Part shown: piece by piece, positions 26,590-36,273 of the stretch
Layout of the letters: every line of letters starts with the position of its first letter
Numbering within the stretch: the stretch's first letter is position 1
Assembly (NCBI RefSeq): GCF_000369525.1
Contig: NZ_KB850072.1
Location: 2,537,387-2,601,386, forward strand
Direction: 5' to 3'
From: Acinetobacter higginsii
Lineage (GTDB): Bacteria > Pseudomonadota > Gammaproteobacteria > Pseudomonadales > Moraxellaceae
Length of the DNA stretch: 64,000 nucleotides
The notes under the pieces: model-generated
The model's database searches: none
The model's input: the letters and a program-made list of their open reading frames with translations, nothing else
What the model was told of the DNA's origin: nothing
Translations under genes and position numbers: made by a program

Positions 26590-28230
26590 ATGAAAAAATT
26601 TTGGAAATATTTATTAGTACTACTCGTAGTATTAATTATTATTGCAATTGCCTTTCTTTTTAGACCAGTTGCGTCTAAGGCAATTAAAACCACCAGTAAC
26701 GAACCAACTGTCGATGTTGTACTCATCGGCGGCGGGATCATGAGTGCCACTTTAGGTACTTACCTCAACGAGTTACAACCCGACTGGAATATCCGCATGT
26801 ATGAACGTCTTGATGCTGTTGCACAAGAAAGTTCAAACGGTTTTAACAACGCGGGTACAGGCCACTCAGGCTTTATGGAAATGAACTATACCGAAGAAAA
26901 AGACGGTAAAATGGACATTTCTAAAGCTGTAAACGTGGCAGGTCAGTTTGAAATTGCCAAACAGTTCTGGGCATACCAAGTGAAGCAAGGTGTACTCGAA
27001 ACACCAACGACCTTCATTAACCCAGTACCACACATTGCTTTCGTATGGGGCGATAACGTGAATTTCATGGAAAAGCGTTATGCTGCCATGGTTCAAAACC
27101 CGTTATTCGCTGGTATGAAAATGAGTGAGGACAAAGCTGAAATTCAACAATGGGCACCATTGGTGATGGACGGTCGTGATCCTCAACAAAAAGTGGCTGC
27201 AACTCGTATGGACGTTGGTTCTGACGTGAACTACGGTGCAATCACCAAGCAGTTGATTGGCAACCTTGAAAAGAGTCCAAACTTCAAACTCAGCACTTCA
27301 ACTGAAGTGACAGGCATCAGCAAAAACGATGACAACACTTGGTCTGTGGCTTTCAAAGATTTGAAATCTGGCAAAGTTGATCATGTGAAAACACGTTTTG
27401 TATTTATTGGTGCGGGCGGTGCTGCAATTAAATTATTGCAAATGACTGGCTTACCAGAAGCGCAACAATATGCTGGTTTCCCTGTAGGTGGTGAGTTCCT
27501 TGTAACTGACAACCCAGCAGTAACGGCAAAACACACTGCTAAGGTGTATGGTCGTGCTGATCTTGGCGCGCCTCCGATGTCTGTTCCACATATCGATACT
27601 CGTTATATCGACGGTAAAAAATATGTGTTGTTTGGCCCATTCGCAACTTATTCAAACAAGTTCCTGAAAAATGGTTCACAGCTTGATTTGCTTGCATCGA
27701 CCAACAAAAACAACGTGTTGCCTATGGCTGCAATTGGTCTGCAAAATGCTGATCTTGTTCAGTACCTCGTAAGCCAAGTGTTAATGTCTGATGCAGATCG
27801 TTTCAATGAGTTGAAAAAATACTACCCTGAAGCTGATCCAAAAGACTGGCATTTACAACAAGGTGGTCAACGCGTTCAGATCATCAAAAAAGAGCCGGGC
27901 AAACCTGCTAAATTGCAATTCGGTACAGAAATCTTTGCATCTAAAGATAAGTCTGTAACTGCATTGTTAGGTGCTTCTCCGGGTGCGTCTACATCACCTT
28001 ACATTATGCTTAACTTGCTTGAAAAAGCATTCCCTGAGCAAACCAAAGGTGTATGGAATGCTAAGTTACATGAAATCGTACGTTCTTATGGTAAAGACCT
28101 TTCAACCGATCCAGCGTTGTTAGATCAAATCCGTCAGTACTCAAGTTCAACTTTGGGCTTGAACTATACGACTCCAGCAAACTTAGTTCCTGCTAAGAAA
28201 GTTGTTAAAGCTGAAGCTGTTGCTCAATAA
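26590..28230 (+). CDS. mqo: Malate:quinone oxidoreductase
   Basis: FAD enzyme that oxidises malate to oxaloacetate and passes electrons to the quinone pool. The dinucleotide-binding motif VVLIGGGIMSATLG starts near residue 43. Family stretches include FNNAGTGHSGFMEMNYT and LLGASPGASTSPYIMLNLLEKAFP. Unlike the peripheral E. coli enzyme, the N-terminus has a clear membrane helix (about residues 4-24, preceded by Lys residues), so this protein is probably anchored or exported with an uncleaved signal. It is 546 residues long. It is a single-gene unit with its own structured leader and terminator. Confidence 0.94.
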   Translation: MKKFWKYLLVLLVVLIIIAIAFLFRPVASKAIKTTSNEPTVDVVLIGGGIMSATLGTYLNELQPDWNIRMYERLDAVAQESSNGFNNAGTGHSGFMEMNYTEEKDGKMDISKAVNVAGQFEIAKQFWAYQVKQGVLETPTTFINPVPHIAFVWGDNVNFMEKRYAAMVQNPLFAGMKMSEDKAEIQQWAPLVMDGRDPQQKVAATRMDVGSDVNYGAITKQLIGNLEKSPNFKLSTSTEVTGISKNDDNTWSVAFKDLKSGKVDHVKTRFVFIGAGGAAIKLLQMTGLPEAQQYAGFPVGGEFLVTDNPAVTAKHTAKVYGRADLGAPPMSVPHIDTRYIDGKKYVLFGPFATYSNKFLKNGSQLDLLASTNKNNVLPMAAIGLQNADLVQYLVSQVLMSDADRFNELKKYYPEADPKDWHLQQGGQRVQIIKKEPGKPAKLQFGTEIFASKDKSVTALLGASPGASTSPYIMLNLLEKAFPEQTKGVWNAKLHEIVRSYGKDLSTDPALLDQIRQYSSSTLGLNYTTPANLVPAKKVVKAEAVAQ

Positions 28231-28248
28231 GTAACGCTAAGCATCTCG

Positions 28249-28279
28249 AAAAGGGAGGAGTTTCAGCTCTTCCCTTTTT
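28249..28279 (+). terminator. Terminator of mqo
   Basis: AAAAGGGA near 28249 pairs with TCCCTTTTT near 28271, with inner GAG/CTC pairs, followed by T-rich DNA. 19 bases after the mqo stop. Confidence 0.8.
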
Positions 28280-28309
28280 CTTTATTTGTATGTTTTAAAT
28301 CTACGCCTT

Positions 28310-29551
28310 ATGTCCTCTGCTGTACCTCATTCTGCTTTTGCTGCATTTGCCAGTCGTGACTTCACGTTATTGACCATCAATCAATGCTGCCTGACTTTTG
28401 CGGTGCTGATTCAAGAAGTCCTGATCGCGTATTATCTGTATCAAATTACCAAGAATCCGCTTATCCTCGGCTTGGTCGGGATCATGGATTTTTTGCCCTT
28501 TCTCGTCCTCTCTTTGTGGGGTGGTTATATTGCTGACCGTTTTAATCGGCAGCGTATTTTGCAGATCAGCTTTAGCTTTGCCATCCCCTTATCGATTGCT
28601 TTGTGGATCAGCTTTGATCTTTTCCACACTCAAACCATCAGTGCAAATTTATTATTAATCTCATGCTTGAGTATTCTATTTTTATTTGGCTGTATTCGCG
28701 GCATATACAGTCCCTGCTTTAATTCTTTACGTCCTTTTGTCGTACCCGAGCATTTGTATACCAATGCAGCGACATGGACCAGCATGTGCTGGCAAGCTTG
28801 CGGCATACTGGCACCCGTGATGGGCGGTTTCCTGTTGGCCCATCTCAATTTGGATATTACTTTTGCCGTGATTGTGGCGCTTTTTCTGATCGGTAGTATG
28901 GCACTGTGGTGCTTGCAGAAACGCGATTTCCCACAAATCCAAACGGCGTCGGTAACTCAGAGTCTAAAAGACGCACTACAATTTATTTTTAGAACCAAAA
29001 TTATTTTTTGGGCGATGTTTCTCGATCTCGGCTCTGTTTTCTTTGGCGGCATCATCGCGCTGCTGCCCATTTTTGCCCAAGATATTTTGCATGTCGGTGC
29101 CGATGGTTTTGGTCTATTACGTGCTGCGCCTGCATTTGGTGGCTTGATCATGATGCTGATCTTGGTGCGTTACCCACCCAAATCCAGACCGTGGCAGATC
29201 ATGCTGATTGCCGTCACAGGCTTTGCGCTATGCACCTTGTTATTTGCTGTTACCAGACACCTCTATTTTTCCATCGCAGTTCTCATTATTATGGGGGCAT
29301 GTGACAGCATCAACATAATTATTCGTCAAACCATACTGCAATTGATTCCACCCAAAGACATGCTTGGACGTGTCGCTGCCATTAATGGCATCTTTGTCAC
29401 GTCCAGTAATGAGCTGGGCGCATTGCAGTCCAGTGTGATGACACGCTTTTTCAGCGTGGTGCCAGCAATGTTGATTGGTGGTTCACTGTCTTTGTTCTGT
29501 GTACTACTGACCAAGATCAAAACCAAAGATTTATTGAAGTTTCGTTTTTAA
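28310..29551 (+). CDS. MFS transporter (EntS-like group)
   Basis: A 413-residue major facilitator permease with about 12 hydrophobic segments. The loop 2-3 signature is present as GGYIADRFNRQRIL around residues 64-77. The sequence resembles the MFS_3/enterobactin-exporter EntS type, but there is no siderophore gene nearby, so the substrate is unknown. The ATG at 28310 is preferred; an in-frame TTG at 28286 would add eight residues inside the mqo terminator region. The next gene follows after 37 bases in the same direction. Confidence 0.85.
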   Translation: MSSAVPHSAFAAFASRDFTLLTINQCCLTFAVLIQEVLIAYYLYQITKNPLILGLVGIMDFLPFLVLSLWGGYIADRFNRQRILQISFSFAIPLSIALWISFDLFHTQTISANLLLISCLSILFLFGCIRGIYSPCFNSLRPFVVPEHLYTNAATWTSMCWQACGILAPVMGGFLLAHLNLDITFAVIVALFLIGSMALWCLQKRDFPQIQTASVTQSLKDALQFIFRTKIIFWAMFLDLGSVFFGGIIALLPIFAQDILHVGADGFGLLRAAPAFGGLIMMLILVRYPPKSRPWQIMLIAVTGFALCTLLFAVTRHLYFSIAVLIIMGACDSINIIIRQTILQLIPPKDMLGRVAAINGIFVTSSNELGALQSSVMTRFFSVVPAMLIGGSLSLFCVLLTKIKTKDLLKFRF

Positions 29552-29588
29552 TCCCCCAACAAACAGCTATTTAAAAAACCAATATCAT

Positions 29589-30044
29589 ATGAAACACACT
29601 TTGCCCGCGTCTTCAGGCCTCTCTAAATTTATTATTTTTTCCGTCTTTGTATGGCTGGTCCTGCTGTGGCTACAATCGACCTATATTGTGGTGATTGGCG
29701 GTCATGCCTATCTGTTTTGGACCTCATTCGGTCTTTTAATTTTAAATATTCTGAGCTTGCGTCCAAACATCTTAAAGAATCGAATTGCCTTGGCCATCAC
29801 TGCCGTATTGCTGGTCTATCTAGTGTTTAACTCGCTGTTTTGTACCTATCTGATGATTGCCTTCTATTGTATTTTCTATCTCTATTCAGGCGAATATAAA
29901 AATAAACGCGCCATTAAGTTGATCAGCCTGTTTTTGATTATGATCATCTTTGCAATTTATCAAAGCCAGTCTCTGCACGAGCTGAAAAGCCATTATGCCC
30001 CTTATGAAACAGGTGAGACTTGGCAAAAATACGGTGCCCTATAA
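29589..30044 (+). CDS. Small integral membrane protein, unknown
   Basis: 151 residues with about four membrane helices (residues ~14-32, 34-54, 65-87 and 108-125) and a hydrophilic C-terminal tail rich in His/Tyr/Glu (HELKSHYAPYETGETWQKYG). No family recognised. It lies 37 bases after the MFS gene and is followed by a strong terminator, so the two are probably one transcript; a role with the transporter is only a guess. Confidence 0.75.
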   Translation: MKHTLPASSGLSKFIIFSVFVWLVLLWLQSTYIVVIGGHAYLFWTSFGLLILNILSLRPNILKNRIALAITAVLLVYLVFNSLFCTYLMIAFYCIFYLYSGEYKNKRAIKLISLFLIMIIFAIYQSQSLHELKSHYAPYETGETWQKYGAL

Positions 30045-30054
30045 TTCAGCACAT

Positions 30055-30084
30055 AAAAAAACCTCACATGACGTGAGGTTTTTT
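30055..30084. terminator. Bidirectional terminator
   Basis: An A-run, ACCTCAC (30061-30067), five-base loop, GTGAGGT (30073-30079) and a T-run. It serves the membrane-protein gene (plus) and betT (minus), which converge here. Confidence 0.88.
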
Positions 30085-30094
30085 ATTGCCACAA

Positions 30095-32155
30095 TTAATC
30101 TTGTGAATCGGGATACAAAGGACGGTTACCGGGACTAATGCGATTGATATGCAAGAAGGTCATATGCCGTTCATACTTATCCAAGATGTCATTAATCACC
30201 TGTTCTTTGGTATATCCAACCAAGTCATTGTCCTGAGAGCCTTCATATAAGAAAGTTTCCAGACGGTAATAGAACTGCTTACCGCGTTTACCACGCTCAC
30301 TAAAGGTCGGTGCGATATAACGTACCGGCCAGATCTGATACACGAAGTTATGTTCTTCTTCGATATAAATAGTGAGGTCAAGATGATACAGGCTCTCGCT
30401 TTCTTCAACTTCCCCCTGCGTCACTTCGACATTCATGCCACGCTTGACCAACTCATCTGCCACGGTCTGTACTGCAGGCTTACATACGCTATCGAGCATG
30501 CGTTGAGTCTCACTACTGCCCGGATGATGCATGACACGGGACAAACGCTGTTTCCAGTTCAAGATGTCGACGTTTCCGACCACAGGCGCAGCATTCAGGC
30601 TACGGCTGGCTTTACGATAATCCTCTAAGCGTAAGGATTTATATAAGCCCGCCATGACCAACAGCATCACAAAGCTAAACGGTAAGCCCATGATCACCGT
30701 GGCACTTTGCAGTGCGGTAATCCCATTGGCCATCAGCATCGCCACGGTGAGCAAGCCAATCGCAGTTGCCCAGAAGATACGAAGCCAACGTGGTGCATCA
30801 TTATCAACATTGGAAAACTTGGTGGTAAAGTTACCCAGTACCAATGCGCCTGAATCGGCTGAAGTCACGTAAAACAGTAAGCCGGTAATGGTCGCGATCC
30901 CCGCAATAAAGGCAAAGCCCGGATATTGCGCTAACAAGTCATAAAAACCATGTGCAGGATCGGTCAATACGGTTTGTGCCAGTGCAGTATTGCCTTCAAA
31001 AATCACGTTATATAAGGCGCTATTCCCGAAAATAGACAGCCAAGTAATCGTGAACAATAAAGGAATGATCAAGGTGCCGCAGACGAATTCACGAATGGTA
31101 CGACCACGTGAAATCCGTGCCAAGAACAGCCCCACAAATGGCGACCATGCTACCCACCATGCCCAGAAGAACAAAGTCCAACTGTTCATCCAGTCTTTAG
31201 GTCGATCAAAGGCAAAACTTTCCAAGGCCAAGCTTGGGAAACGGCTGATATAGTCACCAAAGTTTTGTACCAAGGCATTGAGCAGGAATTCGGTATTGCC
31301 AAGGAACAGAACGAATAACATCAAGCCAATCGCGGCATAAATATTGATTTCGGATAAAACCTTAATGCCTTTATTGACCCCTGCCGTCACCGAAATAATC
31401 GTGACAATCACAGCAAGGCCAATCAGGGCGATCTGAATCCATAGATTTTCAGGTACGTCAAACAGCACATGCAGGCCATAATTGATCTGCACCACTGCAA
31501 TACCACAGGTGGTGGCAATACCAAAGATGGTCCCAATAACGGCGGCTGTATCGACGGTATGCCCGATGGGCCCATCAATTTTATTACCAAAGATCGGGTA
31601 TAAAGCAGAACGAATGGTCAGAGGTAGGTTATAGCGATAACTAAAATAACCCAATGCCATCCCGACCAGCGCATACATGCCCCAACCGGTTAAGCCATAG
31701 TGGAACAGCGTCCAGACCATGCCTTGACGGGCCGCTTCATAGGTTTGACCTTCGCCCACTGGGGGATTCATATAGTGAGACAGCGGCTCAGCCACCGAGA
31801 AGAACATTAAGTCTGTGCCGATCCCTGCTGCGAACAGCATGGCCGACCAACTCAGTAGGCTAAATTCAGGTTTGGAGTGCTTCGGACCCAGTTTGATATC
31901 ACCATAACGCGAGCAGGCAATAAAGATCACGAAAATCAGATACAGCGTTGCGGCTAAGAGGTAATACCAGCTAAATTTATCACTGACCCAAGCCAGCACC
32001 ACATTAAGTAAGTGGTTGGCAAAGTCATTAAAAAAAATCGTAACCAGTGCAAATGTTAAAATAAGTAGAGCTGAAACATAAAAGACCACACGATTTAAAT
32101 GGTCTTTATTCGCTAATGTAGCATCATCAACCGCTCTTGGATTATCTGTTGCCAT
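30095..32155 (-). CDS. betT: BCCT-family choline transporter with long C-terminal domain
   Basis: Imports choline, probably with protons, for betaine synthesis. It has 12 membrane helices with the BCCT signature region FFWAWWVAWSPFVGLFLARISRGR, carrying the aromatic box. The first ~20 residues are hydrophilic. After the last helix (about residue 510) a soluble C-terminal domain of ~170 residues follows, typical of high-affinity, osmotically controlled BetT. Total 686 residues. It is the downstream member of two adjacent BCCT genes, and a BetI-like half site lies in the gap ahead of it. It belongs to the choline locus with betI/betB/betA. Confidence 0.92.
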   Translation of the reverse strand: MATDNPRAVDDATLANKDHLNRVVFYVSALLILTFALVTIFFNDFANHLLNVVLAWVSDKFSWYYLLAATLYLIFVIFIACSRYGDIKLGPKHSKPEFSLLSWSAMLFAAGIGTDLMFFSVAEPLSHYMNPPVGEGQTYEAARQGMVWTLFHYGLTGWGMYALVGMALGYFSYRYNLPLTIRSALYPIFGNKIDGPIGHTVDTAAVIGTIFGIATTCGIAVVQINYGLHVLFDVPENLWIQIALIGLAVIVTIISVTAGVNKGIKVLSEINIYAAIGLMLFVLFLGNTEFLLNALVQNFGDYISRFPSLALESFAFDRPKDWMNSWTLFFWAWWVAWSPFVGLFLARISRGRTIREFVCGTLIIPLLFTITWLSIFGNSALYNVIFEGNTALAQTVLTDPAHGFYDLLAQYPGFAFIAGIATITGLLFYVTSADSGALVLGNFTTKFSNVDNDAPRWLRIFWATAIGLLTVAMLMANGITALQSATVIMGLPFSFVMLLVMAGLYKSLRLEDYRKASRSLNAAPVVGNVDILNWKQRLSRVMHHPGSSETQRMLDSVCKPAVQTVADELVKRGMNVEVTQGEVEESESLYHLDLTIYIEEEHNFVYQIWPVRYIAPTFSERGKRGKQFYYRLETFLYEGSQDNDLVGYTKEQVINDILDKYERHMTFLHINRISPGNRPLYPDSQD

Positions 32156-32190
32156 ACAATCCTCAAGGAATTAGAGAAGAAAAAGAAAAT

Positions 32191-32240
32191 ATTCATTCAA
32201 GTCTTTTCATCGTTCAATCAATGAAAAGACTTGAATGAAT
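32191..32240 (-). promoter_or_regulatory. Long perfect hairpin with a BetI half-site in its loop
   Basis: A 20-bp perfect inverted repeat (32191-32210 and 32221-32240) separated by ten bases. The centre CGTTCAATCAATGAAAAG (32211-32228) differs by one base (G for A) from the right half of the BetI palindrome at 34031-34068. On the minus strand the stem is followed by T-rich DNA, so it may also act as a terminator or attenuator between the two transporter genes. Confidence 0.6.
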
Positions 32241-32272
32241 AAAAAATGAAAAATAAAAGTCATTCGCCCGAA

Positions 32273-33883
32273 TTACAATGTTTCTGATTTATCCGTGATA
32301 ACGTGTGATGGCGGAGTGTCCTGCGTTATCACTTGCGGTGGTATAGGACTGAATTGATCCTGTTTTAATGCTTTGGCAAGGCCAAACATGTAGAGCAAAA
32401 TAATAACGGAGAATGGTAAACCACACAGCACCACCGCACTTTGCATGGAGTGAAAACTCCCTGCCAACAGCAGGCCGATACTGACAATGGTAATCACCAC
32501 AGACCAGAAAATTCTCAACCAAATCGGTGAATCACTTTCATTGCTACCCCCTTTCGAGGACAGATTTGCGATCATGAGTGTACCAGAACCCACAGGGGTC
32601 AAAAACAATACGAAACAAATCACAACAACAATCCCAGCAATATAGGGATTGAACGGTAAAAATTCGAGAAGCTTAAATAAGGACAAAGCAGGGTCTGTCA
32701 GCACCAAGTCACCGAGGATTTTTTGCTTCTGTTCCAGAATAAAATAGATTGCAGTGTTGCCAAAAATCGAGATCCAAGCCAAGGTAAAACCGAGCGGAAT
32801 CAGACAGACACCCAACACTACTTCGCGAATGGTACGGCCTTTGGAAATACGCGCAATAAACATGCCCACGAATGGCGCCCATGCAATCCACCATGCCCAA
32901 TAGAACACCGTCCATGAACCTAGCCACTCACCTGCTTTGCTGTTATAGAGATACATATCAAAGCTTTTTGCCAGAAAATGATCGAGATAATCGCCCATGT
33001 TCTGCACCAAACCATTGAGTAAATGATTGGTAGGGCCTGTTAAAAACACAAATAACAATAAGGCATAGAGTAAACGCAGATTAATACGCGACAACCACGC
33101 CAAGCCCTTTTCAATTCCAACCACGGTGGTAATGGTCGCCACTGACATCATCAGCAACACCACCGTAATCAGTGTGGTTTGATTGTTTGGAATTTCAGGT
33201 AAGAGATAATGCACGCCCGAGACCAGCACCAAAGCACCAATACCAAGGTTGGTGACCAGAGAAATGACCGTGGCCAAAATCCCAAAACCATCAACAAAAT
33301 CACCAATCAAACCATGAATACGTTCACCAAAGATTGGATACAGTGCAGAGCGCAACGCCAATGGCAAATTCTGACGAAAAGCAAAATAACCGAGTGTCAC
33401 ACCTAATAAGGCATACAACACCCAACCATGGATGCCCCAATGTAAAAAGCTATACATCATGGCATCACGTGCGGCTTGAATGGTTCCACCCTGACCTTCT
33501 GGCGGTCGAATAAAATGGTCAACGGGTTCAGCTACACCGTAATAGAGCAAGGCAATCCCGATTCCTGCGGAAAACAGCATCGACACCCAAGCCAAATAGC
33601 CAAACTCAGGTTTATCATCATCTTTGCCTAATGGAATCTGCCCAACCCGAGAAAAGGCCAGCCAAGCAACAAAACCTAAACAAACCACGATTACCAGCAT
33701 GTAATACCAACCAAACAATTGATTGGCCTGCCCTTGTATATAGGTTAACCAGAACTGACTGCGCTGTGGAAACAACACAAACAATAGGCCAAAAATGCCG
33801 ATACTGATTGCGGAGCTCCAAAAAACAAACAAATTTAAACGTATAGGTTCAGATGGGGACCCTTCATTACTTTCTGACACCAT
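32273..33883 (-). CDS. BCCT-family choline/betaine transporter, short form
   Basis: A 536-residue member of the BCCT family with 12 helices and the signature FYWAWWIAWAPFVGMFIARISKGR. It lacks the long C-terminal regulatory domain of its neighbour, so it may have different osmotic control or substrate (choline, betaine or carnitine). AAGGAG lies eight bases before the ATG. It is divergent from betI, with the BetI operator in the shared 264-base gap, so it is very probably repressed by BetI. Acinetobacter loci commonly carry two betT-like genes (betT1/betT2). Confidence 0.9.
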   Translation of the reverse strand: MVSESNEGSPSEPIRLNLFVFWSSAISIGIFGLLFVLFPQRSQFWLTYIQGQANQLFGWYYMLVIVVCLGFVAWLAFSRVGQIPLGKDDDKPEFGYLAWVSMLFSAGIGIALLYYGVAEPVDHFIRPPEGQGGTIQAARDAMMYSFLHWGIHGWVLYALLGVTLGYFAFRQNLPLALRSALYPIFGERIHGLIGDFVDGFGILATVISLVTNLGIGALVLVSGVHYLLPEIPNNQTTLITVVLLMMSVATITTVVGIEKGLAWLSRINLRLLYALLLFVFLTGPTNHLLNGLVQNMGDYLDHFLAKSFDMYLYNSKAGEWLGSWTVFYWAWWIAWAPFVGMFIARISKGRTIREVVLGVCLIPLGFTLAWISIFGNTAIYFILEQKQKILGDLVLTDPALSLFKLLEFLPFNPYIAGIVVVICFVLFLTPVGSGTLMIANLSSKGGSNESDSPIWLRIFWSVVITIVSIGLLLAGSFHSMQSAVVLCGLPFSVIILLYMFGLAKALKQDQFSPIPPQVITQDTPPSHVITDKSETL

Positions 33884-34030
33884 GTTCTTGCTCCTTGCAA
33901 TTGGTGTTTTTTCTTAAAAAATAATGTGATAAGTGTTCAATTCTGCTTATCGCCTTATCCATAAGAATCTTTGATTTATTACGCTACTTCTATTCTTTCC
34001 AATCAAAAATTCATTGATTTTTACAGATTA

Positions 34031-34068
34031 TACTTTTTATTGATTGAACGTTCAATCAATAAAAAGTA
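34031..34068. promoter_or_regulatory. BetI operator, 38-bp perfect palindrome
   Basis: Left arm 34031-34049 and right arm 34050-34068 are exact reverse complements centred on AACGTT. The core ATTGATTGAACGTTCAATC agrees with the BetI-binding dyad known from E. coli. It sits between the divergent transporter gene and betI, 80 bases before the betI start. Confidence 0.85.
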
Positions 34069-34147
34069 TGATAAAAAAATGTTATGATGCTCTACATCGA
34101 GAAATGTTGAATAAAAAGCACCTTGGCAGGGCTTTAAATGGATAAGC

Positions 34148-34774
34148 ATGACAAAGCGTAGAGTAAAACCAGAGCATGTGCGACGTGAAGAAATTATTAG
34201 CGCCGCATTTTATGTAATTTCTGAAGTGGGGTTATCCAATACCACCATTGCACAGATTGCAAAAAAGGCCGAACTATCGACTGGTATTGTGAGCCACTAT
34301 TTCGGTGACAAACAGGGATTGATCAATACCTGTATGCAAGAAATGCTCAACGTTTTGCGTCAAAAGACTGACCAATACAAAGCCGAAGCAGATACGCATC
34401 CAGAAAGCCAGATCAAGGCCATTATTGATTCCAACTTCGATATCAGTCAGGTCAACAAACAAGCCATGCGGGTCTGGTTAGACTTTTGGTCTGCCAGTAT
34501 GCACCTTCCCGAACTTGGACGTTTACAACGAATTAATGATCAACGCCTGTATTCCAACTTGAAACATTATTTTCTTATGTTGGTCGATGATAAACAACAG
34601 GCAAGCATCGCTGCTCGCGGATTAGCAGCTTTGATTGACGGATTATGGTTACGCGGCAGTTTAAGTAGTCACGACGAGTTTGACAGCCAACTGGCCCGTT
34701 CCATTGCTTACGATTATGTAAAAACGCAAATTCAATTTGCGAACAAGCCTTTGCAGGAGAAACAGAATGAGTGA
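34148..34774 (+). CDS. betI: BetI, choline-responsive TetR-type repressor
   Basis: Represses the choline-to-betaine genes when choline is absent. 208 residues. The N-terminal helix-turn-helix region is RREEIISAAFYVISEVGL ... TIAQIAKKAELSTGIVSHYFG at about residues 13-50, and KQGLI follows as in other BetI proteins. The C-terminal part has the family's GLAALIDGLWLRGSL. Its stop overlaps the betB start by eight bases, so repressor and enzyme are translationally linked. The operator palindrome lies directly upstream, indicating autoregulation. Confidence 0.95.
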   Translation: MTKRRVKPEHVRREEIISAAFYVISEVGLSNTTIAQIAKKAELSTGIVSHYFGDKQGLINTCMQEMLNVLRQKTDQYKAEADTHPESQIKAIIDSNFDISQVNKQAMRVWLDFWSASMHLPELGRLQRINDQRLYSNLKHYFLMLVDDKQQASIAARGLAALIDGLWLRGSLSSHDEFDSQLARSIAYDYVKTQIQFANKPLQEKQNE

Positions 34775-36239
34775 TGCACAAGTTCACCAGTTATATATCC
34801 ACGGACGTTATGTCGCAGCGACCAGTGGCAAAACATTTAACAGCATTAACCCTGCCAACGGTGAAGTGATCGCAACACTTCAACAAGCCTCACAACAAGA
34901 CATTGAAGCGGCTGTTCAAAGCGCACAACAAGGCCAAAAAATCTGGGCAGCGATGACGGCGATGGAGCGTTCACGCATCTTACGTCGTGCAGTTGATATC
35001 TTACGTGAACGTAATGATGAACTTGCCCAGCTCGAAACCCTCGATACCGGTAAAGCCTATAGCGAAACCTCAACTGTGGATATCGTAACAGGCGCAGATG
35101 TACTCGAATACTACGCAGGTCTTGCAACCGCGATTCAAGGCGAGCAAGTGCCACTGCGCGAATCAAGCTTCTTTTATACTCGTCGTGAACCCCTCGGTGT
35201 AGTGGCTGGTATCGGTGCTTGGAACTATCCAATTCAAATCGCAATGTGGAAATCTGCGCCTGCCCTAGCAGCGGGTAATGCCATGATTTTCAAACCAAGC
35301 GAAACCACCCCACTGACTGCATTTAAACTTGCTGAAATCTATACCGAAGCGGGCGTACCAGACGGCGTATTTAACGTGGTCCAAGGTGCGGGTCGTGATA
35401 TCGGTCAATGGCTGACTGAGCATCCTGTGATTGAAAAAATCTCGTTCACGGGTGGTGTAGAAACTGGCAAGAAAGTGATGGCCAGTGCCGCGGGTTCGAC
35501 TTTGAAAGAAGTGACCATGGAGCTGGGTGGTAAATCACCGCTGATTATTTGTGATGATGCCAACCTCGACCGTGCTGCGGATATCGCAGTGATGGCAAAC
35601 TTCTTTAGCTCGGGTCAAGTCTGTACCAATGGTACCCGTGTGTTTGTACCCAGAGCCTTGCTTGCGGATTTTGAAGCAGCGGTTGTAGAACGGGTAAAAC
35701 GCATCCGTATCGGCGATCCGATGGCTGAGCAAACCAACTTCGGACCTCTCACCAGTTTTCCGCATATGGAAAAAGTATTGTCTTTCATTGAGTCAGGCAA
35801 ACAGCAAGGTGCAAAACTATTAATCGGTGGTGGCCGTGCCACTGAAGGCGATCTTGCCAAAGGTGCTTATGTACTCCCGACGGTATTCAGCCACTGCCAA
35901 GATGATATGGCGATTGTACAAGAAGAAATCTTTGGCCCAGTGATGAGCATTCTCAGCTATGAAACTGAGGAAGAAGTGATCCGTCGTGCCAATGACACCA
36001 CCTTTGGCCTAGCTGCAGGTGTGGTAACCCAAGACATCACTAAAGCACATCGTATGATTCATCAACTTGAAGCAGGTATCTGCTGGATCAATACCTGGGG
36101 CGAATCGCCTGCGGAAATGCCAGTGGGTGGCTACAAGCAATCTGGTGTTGGCCGTGAAAATGGCTTAACCACTTTAGGCCATTACACCCGTATCAAATCT
36201 GTTCAAGTTGAGTTAGGTGAATATCACAGCATTTTCTAA
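34767..36239 (+). CDS. betB: Betaine aldehyde dehydrogenase
   Basis: Oxidises betaine aldehyde to glycine betaine with NAD(P)+. 490 residues, equal to E. coli BetB when started at the ATG at 34767. AGGAG lies eight bases upstream of that ATG; the frame is open 30 bases further up inside betI. Family motifs are seen: the catalytic general base in MELGGKSPLI, the nucleophilic cysteine in GQVCTNGTRVFV, the cofactor motif FTGGVETGKKV and the C-terminal GGYKQSGVGRENG. It is the second gene of betI-betB-betA. Confidence 0.96.
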   Translation: MSDAQVHQLYIHGRYVAATSGKTFNSINPANGEVIATLQQASQQDIEAAVQSAQQGQKIWAAMTAMERSRILRRAVDILRERNDELAQLETLDTGKAYSETSTVDIVTGADVLEYYAGLATAIQGEQVPLRESSFFYTRREPLGVVAGIGAWNYPIQIAMWKSAPALAAGNAMIFKPSETTPLTAFKLAEIYTEAGVPDGVFNVVQGAGRDIGQWLTEHPVIEKISFTGGVETGKKVMASAAGSTLKEVTMELGGKSPLIICDDANLDRAADIAVMANFFSSGQVCTNGTRVFVPRALLADFEAAVVERVKRIRIGDPMAEQTNFGPLTSFPHMEKVLSFIESGKQQGAKLLIGGGRATEGDLAKGAYVLPTVFSHCQDDMAIVQEEIFGPVMSILSYETEEEVIRRANDTTFGLAAGVVTQDITKAHRMIHQLEAGICWINTWGESPAEMPVGGYKQSGVGRENGLTTLGHYTRIKSVQVELGEYHSIF

Positions 36240-36273
36240 TGCACTCAGCTTTCACCCTCAAAATTAATCCTCA

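Noticed and set aside
34031..34068. Rho-independent terminator
   Set aside because: The palindrome has no loop and lies upstream of betI, at the expected operator position.
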